The notes beneath the pieces were generated by a model. It saw only the letters and a list, made by a program, of their open reading frames with translations. It was not told the DNA's origin and did no database searches. From positions 5,146,001 through 5,210,000 of the forward strand of contig CP069300.1 in NCBI GenBank assembly GCA_016839165.1: a stretch of DNA of 64,000 nt, given 5' to 3'. Position 1 is the first letter of the stretch. Every line of letters begins with the position of its first letter. A program made the translations under genes and the position numbers. Shown one piece after another: positions 9,115 through 19,281 of this stretch. This DNA comes from Bradyrhizobium sp. PSBB068. GTDB lineage: Bacteria > Pseudomonadota > Alphaproteobacteria > Rhizobiales > Xanthobacteraceae.

Positions 9115-10221
9115 ATGGCGCAACAGGCGTCACAATCGATTATTGCCGAACTCGAGGATGCGGTCCGGGACGGGACATCGGCCAAGCGCGTGCAGACGCT
9201 GCGGCAGGTCACCGATCTGTTCCTGAACGATGGCGACCGCCTCAACGATGAACAGGTCAAGGTGTTCGACGACGTGCTCTGCCTGCTGGTGGCGCGCGTC
9301 GAGACGCGTGCGCGGGCCGAGCTCAGCAAGCGGCTCGCACCGCTCGACTATGCGCCGTTTGATGTGATTCACCATCTTGCCTGGGACGAGGATATCGGCG
9401 TCGCCGGCGAGGTGCTGACCCACTCCAGCCGCCTCTCAAACGCCGCACTGCGCGAGATCGCCAGCAGCAAGGGACAGGATCATCTGTTCGCGATCTCGGC
9501 GCGGGAAAATCTGCCCGCGTTCGTCACCGACGTGATCATCGACCGCGGCGAGGACCGGGTGATCCGGCGCCTCGCCAAGAACGCCGGCGCTGAGTTCTCC
9601 GACAACGGCTACTCCACGATCGTCGCCCGCGCCGAAGGCGACGACGAACTGGTCGAGATCCTCGGCCTGCGCATCGACATTCCGGCCAAGCTGTTGCGCG
9701 ACCTGCTGCAGCGCGCCAAGGACACCGTGCGCGCCCGCCTGCTCGCGATCGCCTCGCCCCGCGCGCGCGAGGAGATCAGCCAGGTGCTGAACGACATCGC
9801 GCAGGAAGAGGCCGCCGCCCCGCGCCGCAACTACGGCATCGCCGAAGAGCTTGTGAAGCTGATGAAGCAGCTGAACGAGCTCGATGATGCGGCCGTCTAC
9901 AAATTCGCCGAGGACGGCAAGTTCGACGAGGTCACGGTCGCGCTCGCCGTGCTCAACGACATGCCGATCGCGATGATCGAGCGGCTGATGCTCGGGCTGC
10001 GCTCCGACCTGCTGCTGATCCCGTGCCGCTCGGCAAAGCTGAACTGGCCGACGGTCGAGGCCATCCTGCGCAAGCGGCCGCTGCCGCATGCCATCGACCA
10101 CGCGACGCTGGAGATCGCGCAACGCGACTACCGGCGGCTGTCGCTGGAGACCGCCCAGCGCACGGTGCGGTTCTGGCAACTGCACAACAGGATCGAGAAG
10201 CAGCCGATCACGGCGGGCTAA
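9115..10221 (+). CDS. DUF2336 domain protein
   Basis: This is a 368-residue soluble protein, rich in helices and charged residues, with repeated short helical units (for example TRARAELSKRLAPLDYAPFDVIHHLAWDEDIGVA) that recall HEAT-like repeats. It matches my memory of the DUF2336 family, widespread in Alphaproteobacteria and of unclear function. There are no membrane segments or catalytic motifs. The gene is a single transcription unit ending at a strong bidirectional terminator shared with ilvC. Confidence 0.75.
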   Translation: MAQQASQSIIAELEDAVRDGTSAKRVQTLRQVTDLFLNDGDRLNDEQVKVFDDVLCLLVARVETRARAELSKRLAPLDYAPFDVIHHLAWDEDIGVAGEVLTHSSRLSNAALREIASSKGQDHLFAISARENLPAFVTDVIIDRGEDRVIRRLAKNAGAEFSDNGYSTIVARAEGDDELVEILGLRIDIPAKLLRDLLQRAKDTVRARLLAIASPRAREEISQVLNDIAQEEAAAPRRNYGIAEELVKLMKQLNELDDAAVYKFAEDGKFDEVTVALAVLNDMPIAMIERLMLGLRSDLLLIPCRSAKLNWPTVEAILRKRPLPHAIDHATLEIAQRDYRRLSLETAQRTVRFWQLHNRIEKQPITAG

Positions 10222-10250
10222 CCGGCCGCCGGCGTTATTCGCAGACAAGG

Positions 10251-10286
10251 AAAAAGGGTGGGCAGTTTGACTGCCCACCCTTTTTT
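10251..10286. terminator. strong bidirectional intrinsic terminator
   Basis: A stem of up to 16 bp (A-run plus GGGTGGGCAGT against ACTGCCCACCC plus T-run) closes on a three-base loop. It has U-tracts in both directions and sits between the convergent DUF2336 and ilvC genes. Confidence 0.92.
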
Positions 10287-10300
10287 ATCGTCGATGCGCA

Positions 10301-10330
10301 GGGTGGGTTAGCCGCAGGCGTAACCCACCC
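10301..10330. repeat. short palindromic intergenic repeat
   Basis: GGGTGGGTTA and TAACCCACCC form perfect arms around GCCGCAGGCG. It lies just past the ilvC stop and looks like another dispersed repeat type, possibly helping to stabilise mRNA 3' ends. Confidence 0.6.
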
Positions 10331-10343
10331 CGCAAGACCGCAC

Positions 10344-11405
<1,062 letters not shown>

Positions 11406-11513
11406 TCAGGCTTTCGGAAGGACAGAACCGCCGGGCGCCCGCGAATTTCCGGCGTTGTCTAGAGCATTTTTCCCCTCAGGGGAAACCCTCATCTCGCATG
11501 GCGCGGTGCGGCA

Positions 11514-12122
11514 TCATGCGTCCATGAAGACCGGGTAGAGCGAGGCCAAGAGCAGGATGGCCATCGCCACGTTGAAGACACGGATCGCCCGCGGCGAGGT
11601 CAGGATCGGACGCAGCGCGGTGCCGAACAGCGCCCAGACGATGCAGGACACCGTCCCCAGGATCAGGCTGAAGCCGACCTGGATCGCGATGTTCCAGGGG
11701 AAGGCGGCAATTGCCGCATAGGCCGTGATGGTGCCGATCACCATCACCCAGCCCTTGGCGTTGATCCATTGGAACATGGCCGCGCCCCAGAACGTCATCG
11801 GGCCGCGGCCGGGCCCATCGTCCTTGTCCGCCGAGGGCGGCTCGTCCATGGCGATGACGGCCGCGAGATAGACCAGATAGGCGACACCGCCATATTTCAG
11901 GATGGTCTGCAGCACCGGATAGGCGATGAACACGGCGCCGAGCCCGACGCCGACCGCGCCGACCATGAAGGCGAAACCGACCGTGATGCCGGCGATGTGC
12001 GGCACCGTGCGGCGGAAGCCGTAGGTCAGCCCCGACGACAGCAGCATGATGTTGTTGGGCCCCGGGGTGAAGAACATCACGACCGCAAACACGACAGAGG
12101 CGAACAGCAGCGAGTTCGACAT
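11514..12122 (-). CDS. LysE/RhtB-family amino acid exporter
   Basis: This 202-residue inner-membrane protein has about six hydrophobic segments. The N-terminal MFFTPGPNNIMLLSSG segment is the hallmark of LysE/RhtB exporters, which expel lysine, homoserine, threonine or related amino acids using the proton gradient. It lies seven bases after the EamA gene in the ilv block. That context suggests relief of amino acid overflow, though the substrate cannot be read from the sequence. Confidence 0.88.
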   Translation of the reverse strand: MSNSLLFASVVFAVVMFFTPGPNNIMLLSSGLTYGFRRTVPHIAGITVGFAFMVGAVGVGLGAVFIAYPVLQTILKYGGVAYLVYLAAVIAMDEPPSADKDDGPGRGPMTFWGAAMFQWINAKGWVMVIGTITAYAAIAAFPWNIAIQVGFSLILGTVSCIVWALFGTALRPILTSPRAIRVFNVAMAILLLASLYPVFMDA

Positions 12123-12129
12123 GGTGGCC

Positions 12130-13005
12130 TCACGCGACTTTCGGCAGAGCTTTGGGACGCTTCGACAGCAGCATCACGGCAATGCCGCCGATGACCGTGA
12201 CCATGCCGGCGAGCCGCAGCGGCCCGAACCTCTCCCCGAACACGATGCTGGAGGCGGCGGAGCCGACGAACGGCACCAGCAACGCGAACGGCACCACCTG
12301 CGCGGCGGGGTGATCCCGGAGCAGCCGGCCCCACAGCCAGTAGGCGATGCTGGTCGAAATGCCGCCGAGGCAGAGCACGCAGACGAACCCGGTCAGCGAC
12401 ATGTGGCTCAGCGCCTGCCAGGTCGCCTGCGGTCCGTTGCTGATCAGGGTCAGCACCGCCAGCGGCACCGCGGCGCACAGGCACAGCCAGGCGAACAGGT
12501 CGAACATCGGCGCGGCGCGCGCCTGCCGCAGCAGCAGATTGCCGATCGCAAAGCTGACCGGACAGATCATCAGAATGGCGAAGGCGTTGACGCTGAAATC
12601 ATAGCCGACCGTGCCGCAGATCATCAGCAGGCCGAGCGCGGCGATCGCGACGCCGATCGCCTGCGGCCGCGTCGGCATCTCGCCGAAGGCGATCGCGGCG
12701 AACGCAATGGTGAACAGCGCCTGGCTCTGCACCACCACGCTGGAAAGGCCGACCGGGACGCCATGCGCGATCGCGAAAGCCTGCGCGAGGAACTGGCCGA
12801 GGAACAGCGTGGAGCTGATCGCGATCAAGAGCGGCCAGGGTACATCCGGCTTGCGCAGGAACAGGCAGGGCAGCGCGGCGATGGCGAAGCGCAGCGTCGT
12901 CATGAGTTCCGGCGAGAACTCATCGAGCGCGATCCGGCTTGCGACGAACGCAAGCCCCCAGATCACCGCGACCATGACGGCGATGCCAACATCAGCCGGC
13001 TTCAT
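12130..13005 (-). CDS. EamA/DMT-family transporter
   Basis: This 291-residue protein has about ten membrane segments arranged as two EamA repeats. The start VGIAVMVAVIWGLAFVASRIALDEFSP is typical. Members often export amino acids or their derivatives. It is 35 bases downstream of the methyltransferase and seven upstream of the LysE gene, so it is probably co-transcribed with both. Confidence 0.88.
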   Translation of the reverse strand: MKPADVGIAVMVAVIWGLAFVASRIALDEFSPELMTTLRFAIAALPCLFLRKPDVPWPLLIAISSTLFLGQFLAQAFAIAHGVPVGLSSVVVQSQALFTIAFAAIAFGEMPTRPQAIGVAIAALGLLMICGTVGYDFSVNAFAILMICPVSFAIGNLLLRQARAAPMFDLFAWLCLCAAVPLAVLTLISNGPQATWQALSHMSLTGFVCVLCLGGISTSIAYWLWGRLLRDHPAAQVVPFALLVPFVGSAASSIVFGERFGPLRLAGMVTVIGGIAVMLLSKRPKALPKVA

Positions 13006-13040
13006 TGTTCTTCTTCTTTTGCTTCCGTTTCGGTCGGGAT

Positions 13041-13736
13041 CTAGATCTGTTCGTCCGGCTTCGGTTTGCGCAGCAGATAGGTGCCGTGCAGCGGCGCGTG
13101 ATAGTCGGCCGCGACCAGGGTGAAACCGGTCTCGGTCAGCATGCGCTCCATCACCCAGCCGAAGGTCGAGTATTCGTCGCGCATATGGGTCATCACGCTT
13201 TCGCGCTCGAAATCGTGGTTCTTGATCGAGAAATCCGCCCAGCCCTCGACATCGCGATCGACACCGTCGGGCATGCTGACGAACACCATGTCGCGCAGAT
13301 AGAAATTCGCGCCGGGCTTCAGCGCGTTGAAGATCCGCGACAACGCCACCGCCTTCCAGAAGTCAGGCAGATGATGCAGTGTGAACTCACTGACGATGAG
13401 ATCGTATGAATTCGGCTGATAGGCAAACGACAACAGCCCGGCCGGCTGGGTCCGGATCTTCGCCTTGCGGTCGCGCGCATAGATTTCGGCAAGCCCGATC
13501 ATCGCCGGCGAGATGTCGATGGCGTCGACCTCGGCGCCCATCAGCGCCGCCTCGGTCGCGAGCACGCCGTTGCCGCAGCCGATATCGGCGATCCGCCAGC
13601 CCGGCTTGACGCCGAGCCTGGTCAGCGCCTGGCGGGCACGGACATCGCTGTCCTCGCTGACGTCATAGATCGAGGCAACCGCGGTATCGAGACCGACCTG
13701 CCGCCGTTGCGTGTAGTACCAGTCGCGCGCCAACAT
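13041..13736 (-). CDS. SAM-dependent class I methyltransferase
   Basis: This is a 231-residue protein. The SAM-binding loop is IADIGCGNGVLATEAALMGAEV (about residues 50-71), followed by VDAIDISPAMIGLA and the LIVSEFTLHHLPDF segment usual for small-molecule methyltransferases. Only three bases separate it from the ilvN stop, so translation is likely linked. The substrate is unknown; the position inside a branched-chain amino acid operon is unusual and may be incidental. Confidence 0.82.
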   Translation of the reverse strand: MLARDWYYTQRRQVGLDTAVASIYDVSEDSDVRARQALTRLGVKPGWRIADIGCGNGVLATEAALMGAEVDAIDISPAMIGLAEIYARDRKAKIRTQPAGLLSFAYQPNSYDLIVSEFTLHHLPDFWKAVALSRIFNALKPGANFYLRDMVFVSMPDGVDRDVEGWADFSIKNHDFERESVMTHMRDEYSTFGWVMERMLTETGFTLVAADYHAPLHGTYLLRKPKPDEQI

Positions 13737-13739
13737 GAC

Positions 13740-14282
13740 TCACATCCCTTCCGGCCCACGCGTGATCGCGGCCACCCCGGTTCGTGACACCTCGACCAGG
13801 CCCAACGGGCGCATCAGGTCGATGAACTGACTGATCTTGGACGAGTTGCCCGTGATCTCGAATACGAAGCTCTCGGTCGTGGCGTCGATCACCCGGGCGC
13901 GGAACGCATCCGCCAGCCGCAGCGCCTCGACGCGGTGATCGCCGCCGCCCCGCACCTTGACCATCGCAAGCTCGCGCTCGATCGAGCTGCCGGTCAGCGT
14001 CATGTCGACGACGCGGTAGACCGGGATCATGCGGTCGAGCTGATGCTTGATCTGCTGGATCACCATCGGCGTGCCCGTGGTGACGATCGTGATCCGCGAG
14101 AGATGTTTCTGGTTCTCGGTCTCCGAGACGGTGAGGCTTTCGATGTTGTAGCCGCGGCCGGAGAACAGCCCGATCACGCGCGCGAGCACGCCGGGCTCGT
14201 TCTGCACGATCACGGACAGCGTGTGGGTCTCGTTGGGATCGTGACGCTCTTCGAGGAAGTAGGCGGATGCGGGCTGGTTCAT
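13740..14282 (-). CDS. ilvN: acetolactate synthase small (regulatory) subunit
   Basis: This 180-residue protein has the N-terminal ACT domain of IlvN/IlvH (HTLSVIVQNEPGVLARVIGLFSGRGYNIESL) and the conserved C-terminal ACT-like half. It binds the IlvB catalytic subunit, raises its activity and confers feedback inhibition by valine. ATG at 14282 is preceded by GGGGAC. Unusually, it is separated from ilvB by a pyridoxal-phosphate enzyme gene. Confidence 0.97.
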   Translation of the reverse strand: MNQPASAYFLEERHDPNETHTLSVIVQNEPGVLARVIGLFSGRGYNIESLTVSETENQKHLSRITIVTTGTPMVIQQIKHQLDRMIPVYRVVDMTLTGSSIERELAMVKVRGGGDHRVEALRLADAFRARVIDATTESFVFEITGNSSKISQFIDLMRPLGLVEVSRTGVAAITRGPEGM

Positions 14283-14303
14283 GGTCGTCCCCTTACATTC
14301 TTT

Positions 14304-15290
14304 TCACGCCACCGCCCGCTGGGCGGCCGGCGCAGCATCCGTCCCGATCCAGGTCCGGAACAGATCGAAATCGATATTGCCGCCGCTCAGGATCAAGCCG
14401 ACCCGCTTGCCGGCGAGCTTGCTCTTCTCCTGCAGCGCGGCTGCGAGCGCCGCGGCGCCTGCGCCCTCGGCAAGATTGTGGGTATCGGTCCAGTAGGCGC
14501 GGATCGCCTGGGCGACCTCGTCGTCGGTGACCTGCACGATGCGCGATGCGCCCTTCCGGATCAGCGCGAACGCATCCGCGTCCGGAATCCGCGTCGCCAT
14601 GCCGTCAGCCAGCGTGTTGCTGGTCGCGGTGGTCACGATCCTTCCGGCCGCAAACGACAGCGCGTAGGACGGCGCCTCGGTCGACTGCACGCCCACGATC
14701 TCGGTCTTCAGCCCGAGCAGGTCGCGCGCCATGATGCAGCCGGAGATGCCGGAGCCCTGCCCGATCGGCACATAGAGGATGTCGAGATCGGGCGCCGACC
14801 GGAACATTTCGAGCGCGTACGTCGCGACGCCCAGCACCAGGTCCGGATGGAACGACGGCACCATATGCAGGCCTGCGAACTGGGCGCGGCGCTCGGCCTC
14901 TTCCCGCGCGGCCTGGAAGTCCTCGCCGTGCTCGACGAGCTCGGCGCCGAACGCGTGCATGGCGCGGTTCTTCTCGACCGAGTTGCCGCGCGGCACATAG
15001 ATCACCGCGCGCACGCCATGGCGGCTCGCGGCAAAGGCCAGGCTCTGGCCGTGATTGCCGCGCGTCGCCGAGATGATGCCGGGCACGTCCGGCCGCTCGC
15101 GCTTCAGCCGCTCGAGATAGACCAAGCCGCCGCGCACCTTGAAGGCGCCGGTCGGCGTGTGGTTCTCATGCTTGACCACGACCTCGGTGCCGAGCCGCTC
15201 GGCCAGCAGCGGCCAGGCGTACGCCGGCGTCGCCGGCACCGCGGTGCCGACGATCCCGTGCGCACGCTCGAGCTCGTTGAGGTCAAACAT
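14304..15290 (-). CDS. threonine dehydratase-like PLP enzyme (no ACT domain)
   Basis: This 328-residue fold-type II PLP enzyme has its Schiff-base lysine in TPTGAFKVRGG (about residue 50) and the PLP-phosphate Gly-rich loop GQGSGISG (about 178-185). There is no C-terminal regulatory ACT domain, unlike biosynthetic IlvA, so it resembles catabolic threonine/serine dehydratases or hydroxyaspartate ammonia-lyases. It sits 14 bases after ilvB and 21 before ilvN. Production of 2-oxobutyrate for isoleucine is the natural inference. The specificity is uncertain. Confidence 0.85.
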   Translation of the reverse strand: MFDLNELERAHGIVGTAVPATPAYAWPLLAERLGTEVVVKHENHTPTGAFKVRGGLVYLERLKRERPDVPGIISATRGNHGQSLAFAASRHGVRAVIYVPRGNSVEKNRAMHAFGAELVEHGEDFQAAREEAERRAQFAGLHMVPSFHPDLVLGVATYALEMFRSAPDLDILYVPIGQGSGISGCIMARDLLGLKTEIVGVQSTEAPSYALSFAAGRIVTTATSNTLADGMATRIPDADAFALIRKGASRIVQVTDDEVAQAIRAYWTDTHNLAEGAGAAALAAALQEKSKLAGKRVGLILSGGNIDFDLFRTWIGTDAAPAAQRAVA

Positions 15291-15304
15291 GATCCGCCCT
15301 CACC

Positions 15305-17080
15305 TCACACCAGCGCCTTGCCGCCGGAGAAGGCCTTCGCGGTGGCCTCATCGGTGGCCTCTTCCGGCAGCAGCATCTCGTTATGCGCCTTGCCCGACGG
15401 GATCATCGGGAAGCAGTTCTCGAGCGCGGCGACGCGGCAGTCGAACAGCACCGGGCGCTTGATCGCGATCATCTCCTTGATCGCGCCGTCGAGATCGGAG
15501 GGCTTGGTCGCCTGCAGGCCGACGCAGCCATAGGCGTCCGCGAGCTTGACGAAGTCCGGCAGCGCTTCCGAGTACGAATGCGACAGGCGGTTGCCGTGCA
15601 GCAGCTGCTGCCACTGCCGCACCATGCCCATGTACTGGTTGTTCAGGATGAAGATCTTGATCGGCAGCTCGAACTGAACCGCCGTCGACATCTCCTGGAT
15701 CGTCATCTGCACCGAGGCGTCGCCGGCGATGTCGATCACCAGGCTGTCCGGATGCGCGACCTGCACACCGACCGCGGCCGGCAGACCATAGCCCATGGTG
15801 CCGAGCCCGCCCGACGTCATCCAGCGGTGCGGCTCCTCGAAGCCGAAGAACTGCGCGGCCCACATCTGGTGCTGACCGACCTCGGTCGTGATGTAGGTGT
15901 CCTTGCCGCGGGTCAGTTCGAACAGGCGCTGGATCGCGTATTGCGGCAGGATGATATCGTTGTTCTTGCGGTAGGACAGCGAGTTGCGCGCGCGCCATTG
16001 CGCGATCTGCTGCCACCACGCCTTGATGTCGGGCTTCTTCGCCTCCGCCTTGAACACCTGCAGGAGATCGCCGAGCACGTTGCCGCAGTCGCCGATGATC
16101 GGCACGTCGACGCGGATGTTCTTGTTGATCGAGGACGGGTCGATGTCGATGTGGATCTTCTTCGAGCCCGGCGAGAACGCGTCGGTGCGGCCGGTGATGC
16201 GGTCGTCGAAGCGCGCGCCGACGCACAGCATGACGTCGCAATCATGCATCGTCATGTTGGCCTCGTAGGTGCCGTGCATGCCCAGCATGCCGAGCCAGTT
16301 CGGACCTGACGCCGGATAGGCGCCCAATCCCATCAGGGTCGAGGTGATCGGGAAGCCGGTCGCCTCCACCAGTTGGCGCAGCAGTTGCGAGGCCTCGGGG
16401 CCTGAATTGATCACGCCGCCGCCGGAATAGATCACGGGACGCTTGGCATTGGCGAGCATCGCCACCGCCTTGCGGATCTGGGTCGCATCGCCCTTCACGC
16501 GCGGCGTATAGGAGATGTGCACGTCCGACTTGCGCGGCGGATGATAGGTGCCGGTGGCAAATTGCACGTCCTTCGGCACGTCGACCACGACCGGGCCGGG
16601 CCGGCCGGTGGTGGCGACATAGAAGGCCTCGTGCAGCACCCTGGCGAGGTCGTTGACGTCGCGCACCAGCCAGTTGTGCTTGGTGGCGGGCCGCGTGATG
16701 CCGACGGTGTCGCATTCCTGGAAGGCGTCGTTGCCAATCAGATGGGTCGGCACCTGGCCGGTGATGCAGACCAGCGGGATCGAATCCATCAGCGCGTCGG
16801 TCAGCGGCGTCACCATGTTGGTGGCCCCCGGACCCGAAGTCACCAGCACCACGCCGGGCTTGCCGGTCGAGCGGGCATAGCCTTCCGCGGCATGGCCGGC
16901 GCCCTGCTCGTGGCGGACCAGGATGTGCTCGACCTCGCTCTGCTGGAAAATCTCGTCATAGATCGGAAGCACCGCGCCGCCGGGATAGCCGAAGACATGC
17001 TGCACGCCGTGATCGATGAGCGCGCGCACGATCATCGCGGCGCCGGTCATCTGATTGGGATCGTGGCTCTTGTCGGTCAT
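15305..17080 (-). CDS. ilvB: acetolactate synthase large (catalytic) subunit
   Basis: This 591-residue ThDP-dependent enzyme condenses two pyruvates, or pyruvate and 2-oxobutyrate, in the first common step of branched-chain amino acid synthesis. Visible are the N-terminal GYPGGAVLPIYD with the catalytic Glu in ILVRHEQGAGHAAEGYAR, the middle FAD-type domain, and the C-terminal ThDP motif beginning VIDIAGDASVQM and ending ILNNQYMGMVRQWQ. ATG at 17080 has GGAG upstream. Expression is controlled by the leader-peptide attenuator at 17146-17264. Confidence 0.98.
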   Translation of the reverse strand: MTDKSHDPNQMTGAAMIVRALIDHGVQHVFGYPGGAVLPIYDEIFQQSEVEHILVRHEQGAGHAAEGYARSTGKPGVVLVTSGPGATNMVTPLTDALMDSIPLVCITGQVPTHLIGNDAFQECDTVGITRPATKHNWLVRDVNDLARVLHEAFYVATTGRPGPVVVDVPKDVQFATGTYHPPRKSDVHISYTPRVKGDATQIRKAVAMLANAKRPVIYSGGGVINSGPEASQLLRQLVEATGFPITSTLMGLGAYPASGPNWLGMLGMHGTYEANMTMHDCDVMLCVGARFDDRITGRTDAFSPGSKKIHIDIDPSSINKNIRVDVPIIGDCGNVLGDLLQVFKAEAKKPDIKAWWQQIAQWRARNSLSYRKNNDIILPQYAIQRLFELTRGKDTYITTEVGQHQMWAAQFFGFEEPHRWMTSGGLGTMGYGLPAAVGVQVAHPDSLVIDIAGDASVQMTIQEMSTAVQFELPIKIFILNNQYMGMVRQWQQLLHGNRLSHSYSEALPDFVKLADAYGCVGLQATKPSDLDGAIKEMIAIKRPVLFDCRVAALENCFPMIPSGKAHNEMLLPEEATDEATAKAFSGGKALV

Positions 17081-17145
17081 GGTTCGCTCCGGATGCGCTT
17101 GTTTTTGCGCGGCTTTTGTCGGTTCTCGTCAGTTCTGCTTCGGGC

Positions 17146-17170
17146 AATAAAAAGGGGCCCCAGAGGCCCC
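17146..17170 (-). terminator. ilvB attenuator terminator
   Basis: On the minus strand GGGGCC, loop TCTGG, GGCCCC is followed by TTTTTATT. It lies 66 bases before the ilvB start codon and downstream of the leader peptide. Confidence 0.88.
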
Positions 17171-17198
17171 ATGCACACCGCCCGAATTTGGATGGCCG

Positions 17199-17264
17199 CT
17201 AGCCATCCCCGGCGGTGTGCCTGGGTACGACGGCGATAAGGAGTTTGGTAATAATGTTGCGCAC
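17199..17264 (-). CDS. ilv leader peptide
   Basis: This is a 21-codon frame from GTG at 17264 to TAG at 17199. It begins MRNIITKLLIAVV, with seven of codons 4-13 being Ile, Leu or Val. Its stop lies in the loop of a small hairpin just before the attenuator structures. The start codon is GTG; no ATG is available in frame. The peptide itself is expected to have no function beyond sensing charged tRNA-Ile, -Leu and -Val. Confidence 0.85.
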   Translation of the reverse strand: MRNIITKLLIAVVPRHTAGDG

Positions 17265-17295
17265 GAGACGACCCAGTCTTCCCAAAGGTTGCGCG

Positions 17296-17323
17296 AACAT
17301 AGCGGCCAGACCCTGAATGTCAA
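17296..17323 (-). promoter_or_regulatory. predicted sigma-70-type promoter of the ilvB operon
   Basis: On the minus strand TTGACA (17323-17318) and TATGTT (17301-17296) are separated by 16 bases. Transcription would start about 25 bases before the leader peptide GTG. The match to -35 is perfect and to -10 is four of six. Confidence 0.65.
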
Positions 17324-17442
17324 GGCAAGCCAGCCATTTTCGCGATTTTTGAACTGTAACGGGGTTCCGGCCGTTCGGCGAGTGTTTTTGCGCGGCGCAA
17401 CGCGCATGGCTGACGGGCGTGCGGCGGCGAGGGCCATCCGGG

Positions 17443-18372
17443 CTACGGAATCCGGCTCTCCAGCCATCCCCTCGCCGCCTCCGGCGCCACCCATTCGAAT
17501 TCCGGAAGCTGGTGGCGAAACCAGGTGAACTGGCGCTTGGCGTAGTGGCGGGTGTCGGCCCGGCCGATCTCGGCGGCCTCCTGCCGGCTGATCTCCTCCT
17601 TGAGGTGCCGGATCAGCGCCGGCACGCCATGGGCCTTCATCGCCGGCAGCAACGGATCGAGCCCGCGCGCCGCCAATGCCGCGACCTCATCGAGCGCACC
17701 CGTATCGAGCATCGCGCCGAACCGGGCGTCGATCCGCGCATAAAGCTGCTCGCGTTCCGGCGCGAGAAACAGCGCGTGGAATTCGCCCTGCGGCAGCAGC
17801 GGCGGCAGGCCGTCGCGATGCCAGTCCGGCAGCGGGCGGCCGGTGGCCTCGACGACCTCGAGCGCCCGCGCGATGCGGCTGCGATCGCGCGGCTTCAGCC
17901 GTTCGGCCGACATCGGGTCGCGCCCTGCAAGCTCGGCATGCAGCGCCTCGACGCCATGTTGCTCCAGCCTCGCGCGCACGCCCTCGCGCACCGCGGGCGG
18001 GATCGGCGGCACCGCCGACAGGCCGCGCGTCAGCGCCTTGAAATAGAGGCCCGAGCCGCCGACGAAGATCGGCAGCCGCCCCTGCTCACAGGCCTCACCG
18101 AGCATCTTGGCCGCATCCGCCACCCAGGCGCCGGCGGAGAAATTCACGCCGGCGTCGACATGGCCGTAGAGCCGGTGCGGAACCAGCGCCTCCTCGCTCA
18201 CAGTCGGCCGCGCGGTGATGATCCGGAGATCGCGATAGACCTGCATGGAATCGGTGTTGATCACGATCCCGCCGGTCCGCTGCGCGAGCGCGAGCGCCAG
18301 GGCCGACTTGCCGCTGGCGGTCGGCCCTGCGATAAGCACTGCCTTGTCCAACAATCCCGAATGCGCCTGCAT
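17443..18372 (-). CDS. miaA: tRNA dimethylallyltransferase
   Basis: This 309-residue enzyme transfers a dimethylallyl group to A37 of tRNAs reading UNN codons. The P-loop [16 protein letters not shown] is at residues 11-26, followed by [12 protein letters not shown] and [16 protein letters not shown], all standard MiaA motifs; the C-terminal RQFTWFRHQ is also typical. The ATG at 18372 is chosen because the P-loop lies at the usual distance. This start codon overlaps that of the divergent serB by two bases. The frame is open farther upstream, but that part is antisense to serB. Confidence 0.95.
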   Translation of the reverse strand: MQAHSGLLDKAVLIAGPTASGKSALALALAQRTGGIVINTDSMQVYRDLRIITARPTVSEEALVPHRLYGHVDAGVNFSAGAWVADAAKMLGEACEQGRLPIFVGGSGLYFKALTRGLSAVPPIPPAVREGVRARLEQHGVEALHAELAGRDPMSAERLKPRDRSRIARALEVVEATGRPLPDWHRDGLPPLLPQGEFHALFLAPEREQLYARIDARFGAMLDTGALDEVAALAARGLDPLLPAMKAHGVPALIRHLKEEISRQEAAEIGRADTRHYAKRQFTWFRHQLPEFEWVAPEAARGWLESRIP

Positions 18373-19276
18373 GTCCCTCGTTGCCACGCTGATCTGCAAT
18401 CCTGCAAGCCCCGCGCTCGATTCCACCATCGTCGACGGTGCGCGGGCCGTGCTGCCCTCACCCGGCCCGGCGCAGTGGCTGTTCAACGAGGTCGCCGTCG
18501 ACATTCCCTTCGAGCGCGAGAACGCCAGCCGGGACGACATCAAGGCGATCGAGCTGCAACTGCGCCAGGCCCGCGGCGACCTGCCGATCGACATTGTCGT
18601 GCAGCCCCGGATCGGCCGGCGCAAGAAGCTTTTTCTGGCCGACATGGATTCGACCATGATCGGCCAGGAGTGCATCGACGAACTCGCCGACTTCGCCGGG
18701 CTGAAATCCCACGTCGCCGCCATTACCGAGCGCGCGATGCGCGGCGAAATCGAGTTTGAATCGGCGCTGCGCGAACGGGTGGCGCTGCTCAAGGGCCTGC
18801 CGGTCAGCGTGGTCGACGAGGTGCTCGACAAGCGCATCACGTTGACGCCGGGCGGCCGTGATCTGGTCATGACCATGCGCGCGCAGGGCGCCTACACCTG
18901 CCTCATCTCCGGCGGCTTCACTTTGTTCACCAACGTGGTCGCGGCCAAGGTCGGCTTCCAGGAGAACCGCGCCAACCAGCTGCAGATCGAGAACGGCAAG
19001 CTGACCGGCGAAGTGATCGAGCCTATCCTCGGCCGCGCCACCAAGCTCGCCACCCTGGTCGAACTCACCGAATCCTTCGATCTCGACGACATCGACACGC
19101 TGGTGGTGGGTGACGGCGCCAACGACCTCGGCATGATCCAGGCCGCCGGCCTCGGCGTTGCCTATCACGCCAAGCCTGCGGTCGCAGCCGCAGCCGCAGT
19201 GCGGATCGACCACGGCGATCTCACCGCGCTGCTGTACGCGCAGGGTTATCGGCGGGACGAGTTCGTCGAGGGATAG
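18371..19276 (+). CDS. serB: phosphoserine phosphatase
   Basis: This 301-residue HAD-family enzyme performs the last step of serine synthesis. An N-terminal ACT-like region (~1-80) precedes the HAD motif [11 protein letters not shown] with catalytic Asp91 and Asp93. Motif II lies in [11 protein letters not shown] and motif III in [11 protein letters not shown]. The ATG at 18371 begins [10 protein letters not shown]. It starts inside the miaA start codon on the other strand, so its promoter must lie within the miaA coding region. Confidence 0.95.
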   Translation: MSLVATLICNPASPALDSTIVDGARAVLPSPGPAQWLFNEVAVDIPFERENASRDDIKAIELQLRQARGDLPIDIVVQPRIGRRKKLFLADMDSTMIGQECIDELADFAGLKSHVAAITERAMRGEIEFESALRERVALLKGLPVSVVDEVLDKRITLTPGGRDLVMTMRAQGAYTCLISGGFTLFTNVVAAKVGFQENRANQLQIENGKLTGEVIEPILGRATKLATLVELTESFDLDDIDTLVVGDGANDLGMIQAAGLGVAYHAKPAVAAAAAVRIDHGDLTALLYAQGYRRDEFVEG

Positions 19277-19281
19277 GTAGA

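Larger units (their letters stand above)
17146..17264 (-). promoter_or_regulatory. branched-chain amino acid transcription attenuator of ilvB
   Basis: The minus-strand leader contains a short Ile/Leu/Val-rich frame (17264-17199). It also has a long antiterminator hairpin, arms 17211-17225 and 17168-17182, made of 10 perfect pairs, one mismatch and four further pairs. A small hairpin (17190-17196 with 17202-17208) surrounds the leader stop codon. The terminator is at 17146-17170. The antiterminator uses three bases (17168-17170) of the terminator's first arm, so the two exclude each other. Ribosomes stalled at the Leu-Ile-Ala-Val-Val codons would leave the antiterminator arm free. Ribosomes reaching the stop codon would mask it and let the terminator form. 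Confidence 0.88.

Noticed and set aside
11468..11484. Inverted repeat TTCCCC/GGGGAA between ilvC and the LysE gene
   Set aside because: The stem is short and lacks a T-run in the direction of either gene, so it is not called as a terminator.
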